Assembly (NCBI GenBank): GCA_015494805.1
Contig: WGAN01000131.1
Location: 1 to 53,511 of the forward strand
DNA: 53,511 nucleotides
Reading direction: 5' to 3'
Source of the DNA: Caldifarciminota bacterium
GTDB lineage: Bacteria > Hydrothermota > Hydrothermia > LBFQ01
The stretch's first letter is position 1; each line of letters opens with the position of its first letter. Position numbers and translations under genes: made by a program. This document shows, piece after piece, positions 8,886 to 17,393 of the stretch. Below the pieces are notes generated by a model. The model had not been told where the DNA came from and ran no database searches. It saw only the letters and a list, made by a program, of their open reading frames with translations.

Positions 8886-8920
8886 GGTATTTGGTGGATA
8901 GAGTGGTACAGTCCTCGTGA
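8738..8920 (+). pseudogene. Truncated copy of the second methyltransferase gene (N-terminal stub)
   Basis: Codes for the same first 49 residues as the gene at 5084 (MKITLLAKLKFDLRD, then FAGHELAAIL) and continues for 11 unrelated residues to a TGA. It begins 2 bases after the TOPRIM stop, so it sits as the last gene of that operon. It lacks the SAM and catalytic motifs, so it is either a dead remnant or a tiny protein carrying only the start of the N-terminal domain. The 2 silent differences in 148 bp point to recent duplication or ongoing gene conversion. Confidence 0.75.
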
Positions 8921-9444
8921 ACGTTAGTGCGGGATTTTGTATCGTAGTACCAATTGCACTTCCCGAAGCTCAGTTTGAGAGGGCGTTGGTGTAGAGTTCT
9001 CCAAATCGTAAGGACGGGCTGCCCTCTATACCGCTTAAAATTTGTGATTGAGTTTAAAACAGTTTTGGTTATAATTTTAAATTAAAACGATGGTAGATGG
9101 AGTATTATTTTTCAGTATAATACTAATAATATATAAAAATGACAGAATACACAATTTTGGCACGAATCTACCGGAAATCCTACAGATGCACTTTTAAATT
9201 ATTAAACTTTTTTAAAGTACATCTTAAAAATTTTTCTTATATAATTTTTTCGTTAATTCTTAAAAATGATTAGCATAGCGGATTTTCTTTAAAATTTACA
9301 ATAGCAACTTAAATAAATTAATACCCAAACTTCATAAAACTGCCAGTTGTACCTCATGATTTTTGAAATCCCATTTCAAGGTTCTGGGGGACGGATCCCC
9401 ACCCCCTCAATGCATCACCCTACCCCTCCGAAAACAACAGGGGG
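8921..9444 (+). other. Gene-free, partly very AT-rich gap at the island's right edge
   Basis: No convincing gene on either strand. The first 110 bases have mixed composition and could be eroded coding sequence. About 9040-9330 is strongly AT-rich with many TTAAA/TTTTAA words. It separates the defence island from glyA and probably marks its boundary. No tRNA or inverted terminal repeats were seen. Confidence 0.5.
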
Positions 9445-9450
9445 TAAAAT
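9445..9450 (+). promoter_or_regulatory. -10 box of glyA
   Basis: TAAAAT followed by 7 bases and the ATG at 9458. It supports the internal start rather than the 37-codon upstream extension. Confidence 0.6.
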
Positions 9451-9457
9451 ACCTTCT

Positions 9458-10738
9458 ATGTTCTTTGATGAACTGTACAACACCGACCCCGAAATCTACG
9501 GGGCCATATACAAGGAGGCCGTCCGCCAGCACGAGGGCCTTGAGCTGATAGCCTCCGAGAACTTCGTATCCCTCGCCGTCCTCACCGCCATGGGCAGCGT
9601 AATGACGAACAAGTACGCCGAAGGGTACCCCGGAAAGAGGTACTACGGAGGGTGCGAGTTCGTGGACGTGGCCGAAGAGCTGGCGAGGGAGAGGGCGAAG
9701 AGGCTCTTCAACGTCAAGCACGCCAACGTCCAGCCCCACAGCGGGACACAGGCCAACATGGCCGTGTACTTCGCCGTACTGAAGCCCTGCGACACCATCC
9801 TCGCCATGAGACTGGACCACGGAGGCCACCTCTCCCACGGCTCGCCCGTGAACTTCGCCGGGAAGCTCTACAAGGTCCAGTACTACGGTGTGAATCCCGA
9901 AACCGGACGCATAGACTACGACCTTGTGCGCTCTCTGGCCAAGAAGTACAGACCCCAGATAATCGTCACCGGATACTCCGCCTACCCCCGTGAGATAGAC
10001 TTCAAGGCCTTCAGGGAGATAGCTAACGAGGTCGGGGCCTACCTTATGGCCGACATAGCCCACATAGCCGGACTGGTCGCCGCAGGCGTCCATCCCTCCC
10101 CCGTCCCCTACGCCCACTTTATAACCACGACCACCCACAAGACCCTCCGGGGTCCGAGGGGTGCCATGATAATGACGGACGACCCCGAACTCGGTAAGCT
10201 GGTGGACAAGAGCGTCTTCCCCGGAATGCAGGGCGGCCCCCTGATGCACGTCATAGCAGCCAAGGCCGTGGCCTTCAAGGAGGCCCTCCAGCCCTCCTTC
10301 AAGGAGTACGCCAATCAGATAGTAAAGAACGCCAAGGCTCTGGCCGAGAGCCTTATGGAGAACGGTCTCAAGCTCGTCTCCGGCGGTACGGACAACCACC
10401 TGATGTTGGTAGACTTGAGGGACCTCGGCATCTCCGGTAAGAAGGCCGAGAGACTCCTCGGCGAGGTGGGGATAACCGTAAATAAGAACACCATACCGGA
10501 CGACCCCCTCCCCCCGACGCGGGCCAGCGGCATAAGGATAGGCACCCCCGCCCTCACCACCCGCGGTATGAAGGAGGGGGAGATGAGGGAGATAGGCCGG
10601 ATAATAGCAGAGGTCCTGAAATCTCCGGAGGACGAGGGGGTGAAGGAGAGGGCGAGGAGGAAGGTCAGGGAGCTTACGGAGGCCTTCCCCCTCTACGAGA
10701 GGTACAGGAGGGAGATGGAGAAGTTCCTAAAGGGTTGA
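9458..10738 (+). CDS. glyA: Serine hydroxymethyltransferase
   Basis: Encodes 426 aa, normal for the family. The protein starts [17 protein letters not shown] and has [10 protein letters not shown] near the N-terminus, the YPGKRYYGG loop, DIAHIAGLV before the active site, and [13 protein letters not shown], whose Lys binds PLP. It interconverts serine and glycine, feeding one-carbon units to tetrahydrofolate. The frame is open 37 codons upstream, but that stretch (Pro/Thr/Gly-rich) does not look like SHMT and precedes the TAAAAT box. Monocistronic by position. High GC compared with the island to its left. Confidence 0.96.
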   Translation: MFFDELYNTDPEIYGAIYKEAVRQHEGLELIASENFVSLAVLTAMGSVMTNKYAEGYPGKRYYGGCEFVDVAEELARERAKRLFNVKHANVQPHSGTQANMAVYFAVLKPCDTILAMRLDHGGHLSHGSPVNFAGKLYKVQYYGVNPETGRIDYDLVRSLAKKYRPQIIVTGYSAYPREIDFKAFREIANEVGAYLMADIAHIAGLVAAGVHPSPVPYAHFITTTTHKTLRGPRGAMIMTDDPELGKLVDKSVFPGMQGGPLMHVIAAKAVAFKEALQPSFKEYANQIVKNAKALAESLMENGLKLVSGGTDNHLMLVDLRDLGISGKKAERLLGEVGITVNKNTIPDDPLPPTRASGIRIGTPALTTRGMKEGEMREIGRIIAEVLKSPEDEGVKERARRKVRELTEAFPLYERYRREMEKFLKG

Positions 10739-10756
10739 AGTAGTCGCTTTGTCCCT

Positions 10757-10777
10757 CCTGCGGCAGCAGGGTATAAT
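10757..10777 (+). promoter_or_regulatory. Hairpin next to a TATAAT downstream of glyA
   Basis: CCTGC, a 4-base loop and GCAGG (10757-10770) abut a TATAAT at 10772-10777, which is followed by GGAGGAGG. It could be the glyA terminator hairpin (without a T-run), an operator, or a second promoter for the next gene. Confidence 0.35.
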
Positions 10778-10796
10778 GGAGGAGGTGGTGCGACCT

Positions 10797-10802
10797 TAGA
10801 AT
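10797..10802 (+). promoter_or_regulatory. -10 box of the secreted propeller-like protein gene
   Basis: TAGAAT followed by 7 bases and the ATG at 10810. Confidence 0.55.
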
Positions 10803-10809
10803 TCGGTCT

Positions 10810-12489
10810 ATGTTTTTGGCGGTGATTGGGTACTTCTCAACCTTCATATACCGATACGGAGCGTCGGGGATAGAGACGCCCTACACCGTAGTGAGGATGT
10901 GGAACGGCTACGTTATGTTCGGACAGACCAACTCCTTCTCCTCCGGGGGATTAGGGGACGGGGACTTCTTTCTGTTGAAGACCGACACCCTCGGCCGGAT
11001 AGTTTGGCAGAAGGTCTACGGGAGGAGGATAGGGTCGGCGACCCGCAGGGAGGATCACGCCACGTGGATGATAAGGACCTCCGACGGCGGCTTCCTGATG
11101 GTGGGATACACAGGCCTTATGCCCTACCCTTCCGACACCCACCACCTGTTCGTAATCAAGACCGACGCTTGGGGGAACGTACAGTGGGCCAAGAGGATAG
11201 GGGCCAGCCCCACCCACGCGTACGAGACGGACAAGGTTTGGGACGTAATGGAGGATGGGGGGTACATCCTCGTAGGCCAGACCGATGCCACCCGGAGCGA
11301 TCCCGCCGTACCTGGGGACTTTGACGCCATAGTCCTCAAGCTCGCCTCCGACGGCAGCAGCATACTCTGGCAGAGGAGGATAGGGAGGTTCAAGTTCGGT
11401 ACGGACACCGTTCTCGCCCAGCTCCTCTTTGACGCAGAGAGGGACCCTTCCGGAAACTACATCATCGTAGGGAGGGTGGAGGACAGCCTGCGGAACTACA
11501 CGTCGGGGGACCCGGAGGACTGGGACATATACGCCATAAAGATGACCTCCTCTGGAGACACGGTATGGACCCGTCGCTACAGGGGGCAACCCTCCTACTA
11601 CTTCGTTTCGGGGAGCCGCGAGAGCGCCATAGGGGTAACCGTCCTACCCTCCGGAAACTTCATCATCGGGGGGTACTCCAACGCATGGGAGTCTCCGGCC
11701 AACGACCCCTCCTACCGGGACATCCTGATAATGAAGGTCAGGGGGAGCGATGGCGCCGTCCTGTGGGCCAGGCGGGTGGTCTCCAACGGCACCCTTGACC
11801 GCGTCAGGAACCTCCACTACTCCGACGGGTACGTCTACGTGGCCGCCGAGATGGACGGGGACGCCGTCCTTATAAAGATGGACACCTCCGGGAACCTCGT
11901 ATGGGCGCGGGAGTACTCCACCTCCGGGTACGACGTGGGTAGGTACGCTATCCCATCAACCGTAAACGGGGACGAACACGTCGTCTTCCTCCTCTCCTCC
12001 GGCGGGGACGTGGTCCTGGCGCAGTTGGACTCCGCCGGTAGGTACCTCCGCCCGTCCATATGCGGGAACGTAATGGACGTATCCCTGACCCTCCAGAGCG
12101 TATCCATCTACGCCTTCCCCACGAGGGACAGCCTCTACACCCTCAACTTCTCCGTAAGGGACGCCTACGTATCTACCGGGAGCGGCCTAGCGGCCGACAC
12201 CATATGCCCCCTCGGTGGGGACTACGACCTCCTCGTCGGCGAAGGGGACGTATGTTCCAAGGCGGTCGTAAGGGGGACGTACGGCGGTGGCCTAACTATA
12301 AAGGTAGCCCAACCCGGCTCCTACACCCTACGGGTGTTTGACCCCTCCGGTAGGCTTGTAGAAACGTGGAAGGGGTACCTCGGCGTCGGGACCCACACCT
12401 TGGCCCTCCCCTTGAGTAGGGGCATAAAGCTCATAGAAGTGAGGAGGGGAAAGGAGCGGGTAGGGATCTTCAAGGTGGTGGTCAGGTAG
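10810..12489 (+). CDS. Secreted beta-propeller-like protein with C-terminal sorting/anchoring domain
   Basis: Encodes 559 aa. A short hydrophobic N-terminus (MFLAVIGYFSTFIY) looks like a signal peptide. About eight blade-like repeats follow, with motifs such as DGDFFLLKTDTLGRIVWQK, GGFLMVGYTG and GNIVWARE-type strands, as in delta-60/SBBP repeats that form extracellular propellers. The last 75 or so residues (YTLRVFDPSGRLVETW, then GIKLIEVRRGKERVG) match the beta-sandwich seen at the C-terminus of type IX-secreted or FlgD-like proteins. Substrate or ligand is not evident. Confidence 0.7.
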   Translation: MFLAVIGYFSTFIYRYGASGIETPYTVVRMWNGYVMFGQTNSFSSGGLGDGDFFLLKTDTLGRIVWQKVYGRRIGSATRREDHATWMIRTSDGGFLMVGYTGLMPYPSDTHHLFVIKTDAWGNVQWAKRIGASPTHAYETDKVWDVMEDGGYILVGQTDATRSDPAVPGDFDAIVLKLASDGSSILWQRRIGRFKFGTDTVLAQLLFDAERDPSGNYIIVGRVEDSLRNYTSGDPEDWDIYAIKMTSSGDTVWTRRYRGQPSYYFVSGSRESAIGVTVLPSGNFIIGGYSNAWESPANDPSYRDILIMKVRGSDGAVLWARRVVSNGTLDRVRNLHYSDGYVYVAAEMDGDAVLIKMDTSGNLVWAREYSTSGYDVGRYAIPSTVNGDEHVVFLLSSGGDVVLAQLDSAGRYLRPSICGNVMDVSLTLQSVSIYAFPTRDSLYTLNFSVRDAYVSTGSGLAADTICPLGGDYDLLVGEGDVCSKAVVRGTYGGGLTIKVAQPGSYTLRVFDPSGRLVETWKGYLGVGTHTLALPLSRGIKLIEVRRGKERVGIFKVVVR

Positions 12490-12506
12490 CCCATTCCCTA
12501 CCCCAG

Positions 12507-12512
12507 TATAAT
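12507..12512 (+). promoter_or_regulatory. -10 box of purC
   Basis: TATAAT followed by 5 bases and the ATG at 12518, the tightest spacing class in the window. Confidence 0.7.
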
Positions 12513-12517
12513 AGCGT

Positions 12518-13216
12518 ATGCGTCTCCTCTACGAGGGCAAGTCCAAGCGAATATACGAGGCGGAAGGGGACCTCGTCTTCGTTGAGTTCAAGGACGACGT
12601 AACCGCCTTCAACGGCCAGAAGAGGGCCGCCCCTCCGGGTAAGGGGGAGATAACCGCCCGCATCTCCAACCTCCTGTTTGAGTACCTGAAGGGCAAGGGG
12701 ATACCGACCCACTACGTCAGGGCCGGGGAGCGGGGTTTCTACGCCAAGAAAGTGCGCATCCTCCCCGTTGAGGTCGTAGTGCGGAACGTGGCCACGGGTA
12801 GCATAGTGAAACGGCTCGGTCTGGAGAAGGGTAAGAAACTGTCCCCTCCCCTCGTTGAGTACTTCTACAAGAACGACGACCTCGGCGACCCCTTGGTGTG
12901 CGAAGGCCACGCCATATACTTCGGATGGGCGACGGAGGAGGAGCTGAAGCGTATGAAGGACCTCTCCCTGAAGGCAACCGCCCTCCTGACGGATCTCTTC
13001 TCAAGGGCCGGCCTCCGCCTCATAGACATAAAGTACGAGTTCGGGTACGACAGCGATAGGAACCTCCTCCTTGCCGACGAGATAAGCCCGGACACCTCCA
13101 GGATATGGGACGATGAGGGGAGGTCCTACGACAAGGACGTTTTCCGGAAGGACCTGGGGGACCTGGTGAAGGCCTACGGGGAGGTGTACCGGAGGCTGAA
13201 GGGGGTACTCGGTTAG
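12518..13216 (+). CDS. purC: Phosphoribosylaminoimidazole-succinocarboxamide synthase (SAICAR synthetase)
   Basis: Encodes 232 aa, typical length. The N-terminus LLYEGKSKRIYEAEGD is the ATP-binding start of the family. KDDVTAFNGQK follows, then EVVVRNVATGSIVKRLG, and DEISPDTSRIWD near the C-terminus. It condenses CAIR with aspartate in purine synthesis. The TATAAT abuts the start. The next gene has its own -10 box, and no other pur gene is in the window. Confidence 0.96.
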   Translation: MRLLYEGKSKRIYEAEGDLVFVEFKDDVTAFNGQKRAAPPGKGEITARISNLLFEYLKGKGIPTHYVRAGERGFYAKKVRILPVEVVVRNVATGSIVKRLGLEKGKKLSPPLVEYFYKNDDLGDPLVCEGHAIYFGWATEEELKRMKDLSLKATALLTDLFSRAGLRLIDIKYEFGYDSDRNLLLADEISPDTSRIWDDEGRSYDKDVFRKDLGDLVKAYGEVYRRLKGVLG

Positions 13217-13228
13217 GTGTCCTCCGTC

Positions 13229-13234
13229 TATAAC
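13229..13234 (+). promoter_or_regulatory. -10 box of the enoyl-CoA hydratase gene
   Basis: TATAAC followed by 10 bases and the ATG at 13245. Confidence 0.5.
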
Positions 13235-13244
13235 ATTCACCCCT

Positions 13245-14027
13245 ATGGAGACCGTCAAGTACTCCGTAAGCGACGGTGTTGGGAGGCTGGTACTCAACAG
13301 GCCCCACAGGGGGAACGCCTTCAACCGGCAGATGCTCTCCGAGCTGCGCACACTGCTGCGGGAAATCTCCGAGGATGAGAGCCTCCGGGTCCTGGTAATA
13401 ACGGGGGAGGGGAAGCACTTCTGCGCAGGTGGGGACCTGAACTGGATGCGGGAGATGGGTAAGGCCCCCTACGAGGAGAACTACGAGGACGCACTCGCCC
13501 TCTACGACACCTACCACGCCTTGGAGAACGTCCCCGTCCCCGTCCTCTCGCTGGTGAAGGGGGCCGTGAGGGGTGGGGGTATGGGGATAGTGGCCGTAAG
13601 CGACGTAGTCGTGGCGGCCGAAGGTTCCACCTTCTCCTTCTCCGAGGTTAAGCTGGGGATAGTGCCATCGGTGGTCTCCTCCTTCGCCCTCCGGAGGATA
13701 GGCTTCGCCGCCGCCCGCAGGCTCTTCCTGACGGGGGAGGTCTTCGGGCCGGAGATGGCCAAGGAGATAGGGCTGGTGGACGAGGTGGTGCCGCCTGAAA
13801 AGTTGGAGGAGGCGGGGGAAAGGTTCGTCGCGGAGTTCCTGAAGAACGGGCCAAAGGCCGTAAGGAGGACGAAGGAGCTCCTAAGGCTCTACCGCCCCTT
13901 CTACGGGGAGCCTTTCCGCCACATCACCGCCCACCTCCTCGCTATGACCAGGGCGGGGGAGGAGGCCCAGGAGGGAATAGAGGCCTTCCTCAACAAGCGG
14001 GAGCCTTCCTGGAGGAAAAACGGATAA
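13245..14027 (+). CDS. Enoyl-CoA hydratase/isomerase family protein
   Basis: Encodes 260 aa, typical crotonase-fold length. HFCAGGDLNWM at about 64-74 and AVRGGGMGIV at about 106-115 form the two backbone-NH oxyanion-hole segments that hold the CoA thioester. FSFSEVKLGIVPS carries a Glu at a usual catalytic position. It probably hydrates a 2-enoyl-CoA; methylglutaconyl-CoA-like substrates are possible but cannot be assigned. No other beta-oxidation gene is nearby. It converges on the lipoprotein gene at its right. Confidence 0.87.
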   Translation: METVKYSVSDGVGRLVLNRPHRGNAFNRQMLSELRTLLREISEDESLRVLVITGEGKHFCAGGDLNWMREMGKAPYEENYEDALALYDTYHALENVPVPVLSLVKGAVRGGGMGIVAVSDVVVAAEGSTFSFSEVKLGIVPSVVSSFALRRIGFAAARRLFLTGEVFGPEMAKEIGLVDEVVPPEKLEEAGERFVAEFLKNGPKAVRRTKELLRLYRPFYGEPFRHITAHLLAMTRAGEEAQEGIEAFLNKREPSWRKNG

Positions 14028-14050
14028 AAAAGGGGGGACCGTGTCCCCCC
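14026..14050 (-). terminator. Rho-independent terminator of the lipoprotein gene at 14073
   Basis: GGGGGGAC / GTCCCCCC with a 3-base loop (14032-14050). On the minus strand it is followed by six T (A-run 14026-14031), just after the minus-strand stop. It overlaps the last codons of the convergent hydratase gene, and may slow plus-strand transcription too. Confidence 0.85.
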
Positions 14051-14072
14051 GTTAGCCCCGTTGAGGTCGCGA

Positions 14073-14900
14073 CTATATACCTTCCACGTCCTCAAAGGAC
14101 TTGGTGGTGGCCTCCCCGTCTATGTCTATGGAGGCCTTACCCGACGAGATCCTGCCGTCGGAACCTACCGTGGCGTTGCCCTCGGTGCTTACCTTGGCGG
14201 TGAAGTCGCCGTCCGTGTGGCTCCCGTCGACTCCACTCCTCTGGACGGATGAGACGGAAGCCTTCAGGTACAGGTTGATAGAGCCTGACTTGGGCGTCAG
14301 AAGGGAGCCGCTCTCGCTGGTGGAGAAGGACACCTTCACCGTGTCCAAGGAGGCTTTGAAGTTGATACCACCGCTACCCTTGCTCTTCTGGTAATCTATT
14401 CCCGAATTGACGAGCAACGCGCTCCCGTTGTCGTACCATCCGCTCCCGTCCCCCTTGGGGGTAAAGGTCATGTTCAGGGAGATGTCCCCCACGTCTATGG
14501 AGAAGGTACTCTCGTCGTTCAAAAGCACCTTCCCCCCACCCGGCGAGGAGTCGTCCCCGTCCTCTATCGTAAAGTCCCCGCTTACGTTGTAGGAGATGGA
14601 GACGTCCCCCTCGGTTATGTCTCCGCTGCAGGCGGTTACGTCTATGGACATAGCAGGGAAACCGTCCCCATCGTTGTCCATTATGGCAGACGTATCCACC
14701 CCGCATGTGGCGAGTACCCTCTTATCCCGCAGGAGATAGGAGGGGAGGAACCAGGTGTTGTTGTATCCGCTACCGATGGAGCTTTTGGTGACGACCAGCA
14801 TAGTCTTGTACGGCTCCTCCGGTAGTCCCTTCTTGCAGGATGCCAACGCCACGGTGCCGACGATGGCGAGAGCAGAGAAAACGAAACCTTTCCCTTTCAT
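14073..14900 (-). CDS. Lipoprotein of unknown function
   Basis: Encodes 275 aa starting MKGKGFVFSALAIVG and with lipobox LASC, so Cys near residue 23 would be acylated. The mature part is Gly/Ser/Asp-rich and strand-forming (DNDGDGFPAMSID, then ISYNVSGDFTIEDGDD), with several acidic loops that could bind Ca2+. The ATG at 14900 lies 9 bases after a TATAAT. An upstream ATG at 14981 would put AT-rich promoter sequence inside the protein. Followed by a strong terminator. Family not recognised. Confidence 0.75.
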   Translation of the reverse strand: MKGKGFVFSALAIVGTVALASCKKGLPEEPYKTMLVVTKSSIGSGYNNTWFLPSYLLRDKRVLATCGVDTSAIMDNDGDGFPAMSIDVTACSGDITEGDVSISYNVSGDFTIEDGDDSSPGGGKVLLNDESTFSIDVGDISLNMTFTPKGDGSGWYDNGSALLVNSGIDYQKSKGSGGINFKASLDTVKVSFSTSESGSLLTPKSGSINLYLKASVSSVQRSGVDGSHTDGDFTAKVSTEGNATVGSDGRISSGKASIDIDGEATTKSFEDVEGI

Positions 14901-14909
14901 GAGGCTGGC

Positions 14910-14915
14910 ATTATA
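14910..14915 (-). promoter_or_regulatory. -10 box of the lipoprotein gene
   Basis: ATTATA on the plus strand is TATAAT on the minus strand, 9 bases before the ATG at 14900. Confidence 0.65.
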
Positions 14916-15258
14916 CAGTTGGGAAAATTTTACAATTTTTTGTAAGATTTCGTATTTTTTGTTATTTTTATAAATCACCACCGAGAATTACACAAAATAT
15001 TGAACGTAATTGTAAAATTGCCCGTGAATCAAGATTTATAATTGGGTGATACTGGTCCCGTTATCCTACAAACTTAGGTCTGAAAGTTTTTTCGCTATAC
15101 CCATAAAATCTGGAAGTTTGTTGAACGCCATTTGAAAATATCCCAATATAGCGCATAAAAAATGACGAAAATTTCAATTTTACACCGAACGGATCCCAAG
15201 CCCCCAACTGTTAGACCCCCGCCTTACCGGATACCAAATCCGGCTCACCTTACGGCGG
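14916..15258. other. AT-rich intergenic region between divergent genes
   Basis: About 340 bases with no credible ORF. The left part (14925-15180) is AT-rich with T- and A-runs; the last 70 bases are mixed. It probably holds upstream promoter elements for both flanking genes. No RNA gene was recognised. Confidence 0.5.
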
Positions 15259-15264
15259 TAGAAT
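15259..15264 (+). promoter_or_regulatory. -10 box of the pyrimidine-nucleoside phosphorylase operon
   Basis: TAGAAT followed by 6 bases and the GTG at 15271. Confidence 0.6.
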
Positions 15265-15270
15265 TCGGGC

Positions 15271-16569
15271 GTGAATGTCCTTGAGGTAATAAGGAAGAAA
15301 CGAGACGGTTTGAGCCTAAGCGAGGAGGAGATACGGTTCGTGGTGGATGGCTACACGGATGGGAGTATCCCCGACTACCAGATGGCCGCCTTCCTCATGG
15401 CCGCCTTTATAAGGGGGATGGACGAGGCCGAGACCCTGTCCCTAACCCGCGCTATGATAGAGAGCGGTAAGCCCATAACCTGGGAGACGGACGCCCCAAG
15501 GGTGGATAAGCACTCAACGGGAGGTGTGGGGGACAAGGTCAGCATACCCCTCGCTCCCCTCGTGGCCGTCTACGGCGTACGGGTGCCTATGATTTCGGGT
15601 AGGGCGCTCGGCCATACGGGGGGAACCTTGGACAAGCTGGAGAGCATACCGGGGTACCGTACCGCCTTGAGCATACCGGAGTTCAAACGGATAGTGGAGG
15701 AGGTGGGGGCCTCCATAATCGGGCAGACGGAGGAGTTGGCCCCGGCCGACAGGAAGATATACGCCCTTAGAGATGCGACGGCTACGGTTGAGAGCATCCC
15801 CCTCATATCCGCCTCCATAATGTCCAAGAAGCTCTCCGAGGGTCTGACCGGCCTCGTCCTTGACGTCAAGACCGGCAGCGGGGCCTTTATGGAAAGGTAC
15901 GGGGACGCCAAGAGGCTGGCGGAGACGATGGTTAGCATAGGGAAGGGGTACGGCGTCAGGACGGTCGCCCTCATCACCAACATGGACGTCCCCCTCGGCT
16001 GGGCCGCTGGCAACGCCTGCGAGATATGCGAGAGCGTTCAACTCCTGAAGGGCCACGGCCCCGAAGACCTCAAGGAGATAGTCATCACCCTCGGCGGATG
16101 GATGCTCAAGCTCGGCGGGAAGGTGGATAGCCCCGACGTCGGTAAGGAGCTGATAGAGGAGGCCATAAGGGACGGTAGGGGCCTGAAGAAGTTCAGGGAG
16201 ATGGTGGAGGCCCACGGCGGGGACTACGAGGCCATAGAGAGGGAGGACTTCATCCGGACGGAGTACGAGGCCATAGTGAAGGCGGAGGGGGACGGATACA
16301 TAACGGCGATGAACACGAAGGAGATAGGCTGGGCGGCCGTACTCCTTGGGGCAGGTCGGCTGAAGAAGGAGGACAGGATAGACCACAAGGTGTGCATCTT
16401 CACCCTGAAGAAGACCGGCGACCGGGTCCGGAAGGGGGACACCGTCTTTCGGGTATTCGCCAACGATGAGGGGAGGTTGGAAGAGGCCTTGAACCGCCTT
16501 AGGGTTGCCTTCACCGTAGGGAGCGAGAGGGTGGAGAGGGGACCCCTCGTCTACGAGGTCGTGGAATGA
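15271..16569 (+). CDS. pdp: Pyrimidine-nucleoside (thymidine) phosphorylase
   Basis: Encodes 432 aa from a GTG. The family signature KHSTGGVGDKVSI is at about 80, followed by SGRALGHTGGTLDKLE and DVKTGSGAFM. It splits thymidine/uridine with phosphate into base and (deoxy)ribose-1-phosphate, for nucleoside salvage. The first residues (MNVLEVIRKKRDG) match the family N-terminus, and the GTG stands 6 bases after a TAGAAT. It overlaps the next lipoprotein gene by 4 bases. Confidence 0.94.
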   Translation: MNVLEVIRKKRDGLSLSEEEIRFVVDGYTDGSIPDYQMAAFLMAAFIRGMDEAETLSLTRAMIESGKPITWETDAPRVDKHSTGGVGDKVSIPLAPLVAVYGVRVPMISGRALGHTGGTLDKLESIPGYRTALSIPEFKRIVEEVGASIIGQTEELAPADRKIYALRDATATVESIPLISASIMSKKLSEGLTGLVLDVKTGSGAFMERYGDAKRLAETMVSIGKGYGVRTVALITNMDVPLGWAAGNACEICESVQLLKGHGPEDLKEIVITLGGWMLKLGGKVDSPDVGKELIEEAIRDGRGLKKFREMVEAHGGDYEAIEREDFIRTEYEAIVKAEGDGYITAMNTKEIGWAAVLLGAGRLKKEDRIDHKVCIFTLKKTGDRVRKGDTVFRVFANDEGRLEEALNRLRVAFTVGSERVERGPLVYEVVE

Positions 16570-17393
16570 GAAGGCTGGGCCTGGGTCTGCTAACCTTGGG
16601 CGTCCTGCTCGGATGTAGGTACAGGTTCAGTCCGGGGATATACGTCCCCCTCCAGGTGGGAACGCTCTACCGCTACACATCCCGCTTCGTCCTGACCGGC
16701 AAGTACGAGAGTCCCCGTGGTAAGTACTACACGCCCGACACCCTCCACATAGTGGCCGACACGTCCTACGGTGGCTACGAGGCCCGGAAGGTGTACGTCC
16801 GTAAGACCTACGAGTGCCAGAAGGGGCAGGTGTGCAACCCTACCAACCCCCTCCCCACGTGCTACTGCGTGGCCGACACCTTCATCTATTACCTCAAGGA
16901 GGATACCCTAGTGATGGTGGCGGAGCCTCTAAGGTTCCTTCCCCCACGCTTTAGGGTGATCTTGGAGGGGAGGCCACACTTCGTTAGTATAACGACGGAC
17001 AGCGGCAGGGTTCCCCTGCCCCTTTTCTACACCCTCGCCGGACCCGGAGACTCGTGGGATATGGCCCGAGGGGAGGCCACCATAAAGGTCTATCCCGTTG
17101 GCTACGACACCGTTCCCGACTCGGTGGACACCTACGACGTGTCCTTCCGCATCAGGGCCGAGGTTGAGGGCTTTGAGGATACCGAAACCTCCTACGGCCA
17201 CTTCAATATGTGTGCCAAGGTGAGGTACGACCTCTACCTATCCGGGGGTATCCCCGACGTCACCCTCCACGCTATGGATATGTGGTGGTGCGACGGTGTT
17301 GGTCAGGTCAAGTACGTATATACCCCGGAGGCCGCCTCCTACAAGGATTCCACCCTCACCTACCTTGAGTTGAGCATCGTTGAGGGTAAGTGA
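16566..17393 (+). CDS. Lipoprotein of unknown function
   Basis: Encodes 275 aa. The N-terminus MRRLGLGLLTLGVLLGC is a lipoprotein signal with lipobox LLGC. The mature part is Tyr- and Val-rich, with the short Cys cluster CQKGQVCNP...CYC and strands up to the C-terminal SIVEGK. It overlaps the phosphorylase stop by 4 bases, so it is probably cotranscribed with it, though no functional link is evident. Its stop abuts the stop of the convergent glycosyltransferase gene. Confidence 0.72.
   Translation: MRRLGLGLLTLGVLLGCRYRFSPGIYVPLQVGTLYRYTSRFVLTGKYESPRGKYYTPDTLHIVADTSYGGYEARKVYVRKTYECQKGQVCNPTNPLPTCYCVADTFIYYLKEDTLVMVAEPLRFLPPRFRVILEGRPHFVSITTDSGRVPLPLFYTLAGPGDSWDMARGEATIKVYPVGYDTVPDSVDTYDVSFRIRAEVEGFEDTETSYGHFNMCAKVRYDLYLSGGIPDVTLHAMDMWWCDGVGQVKYVYTPEAASYKDSTLTYLELSIVEGK

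Noticed and set aside
9407-10399. 330-codon ORF antisense to glyA
   Set aside because: Shadow of GC-rich coding sequence; glyA on the plus strand is unmistakable.
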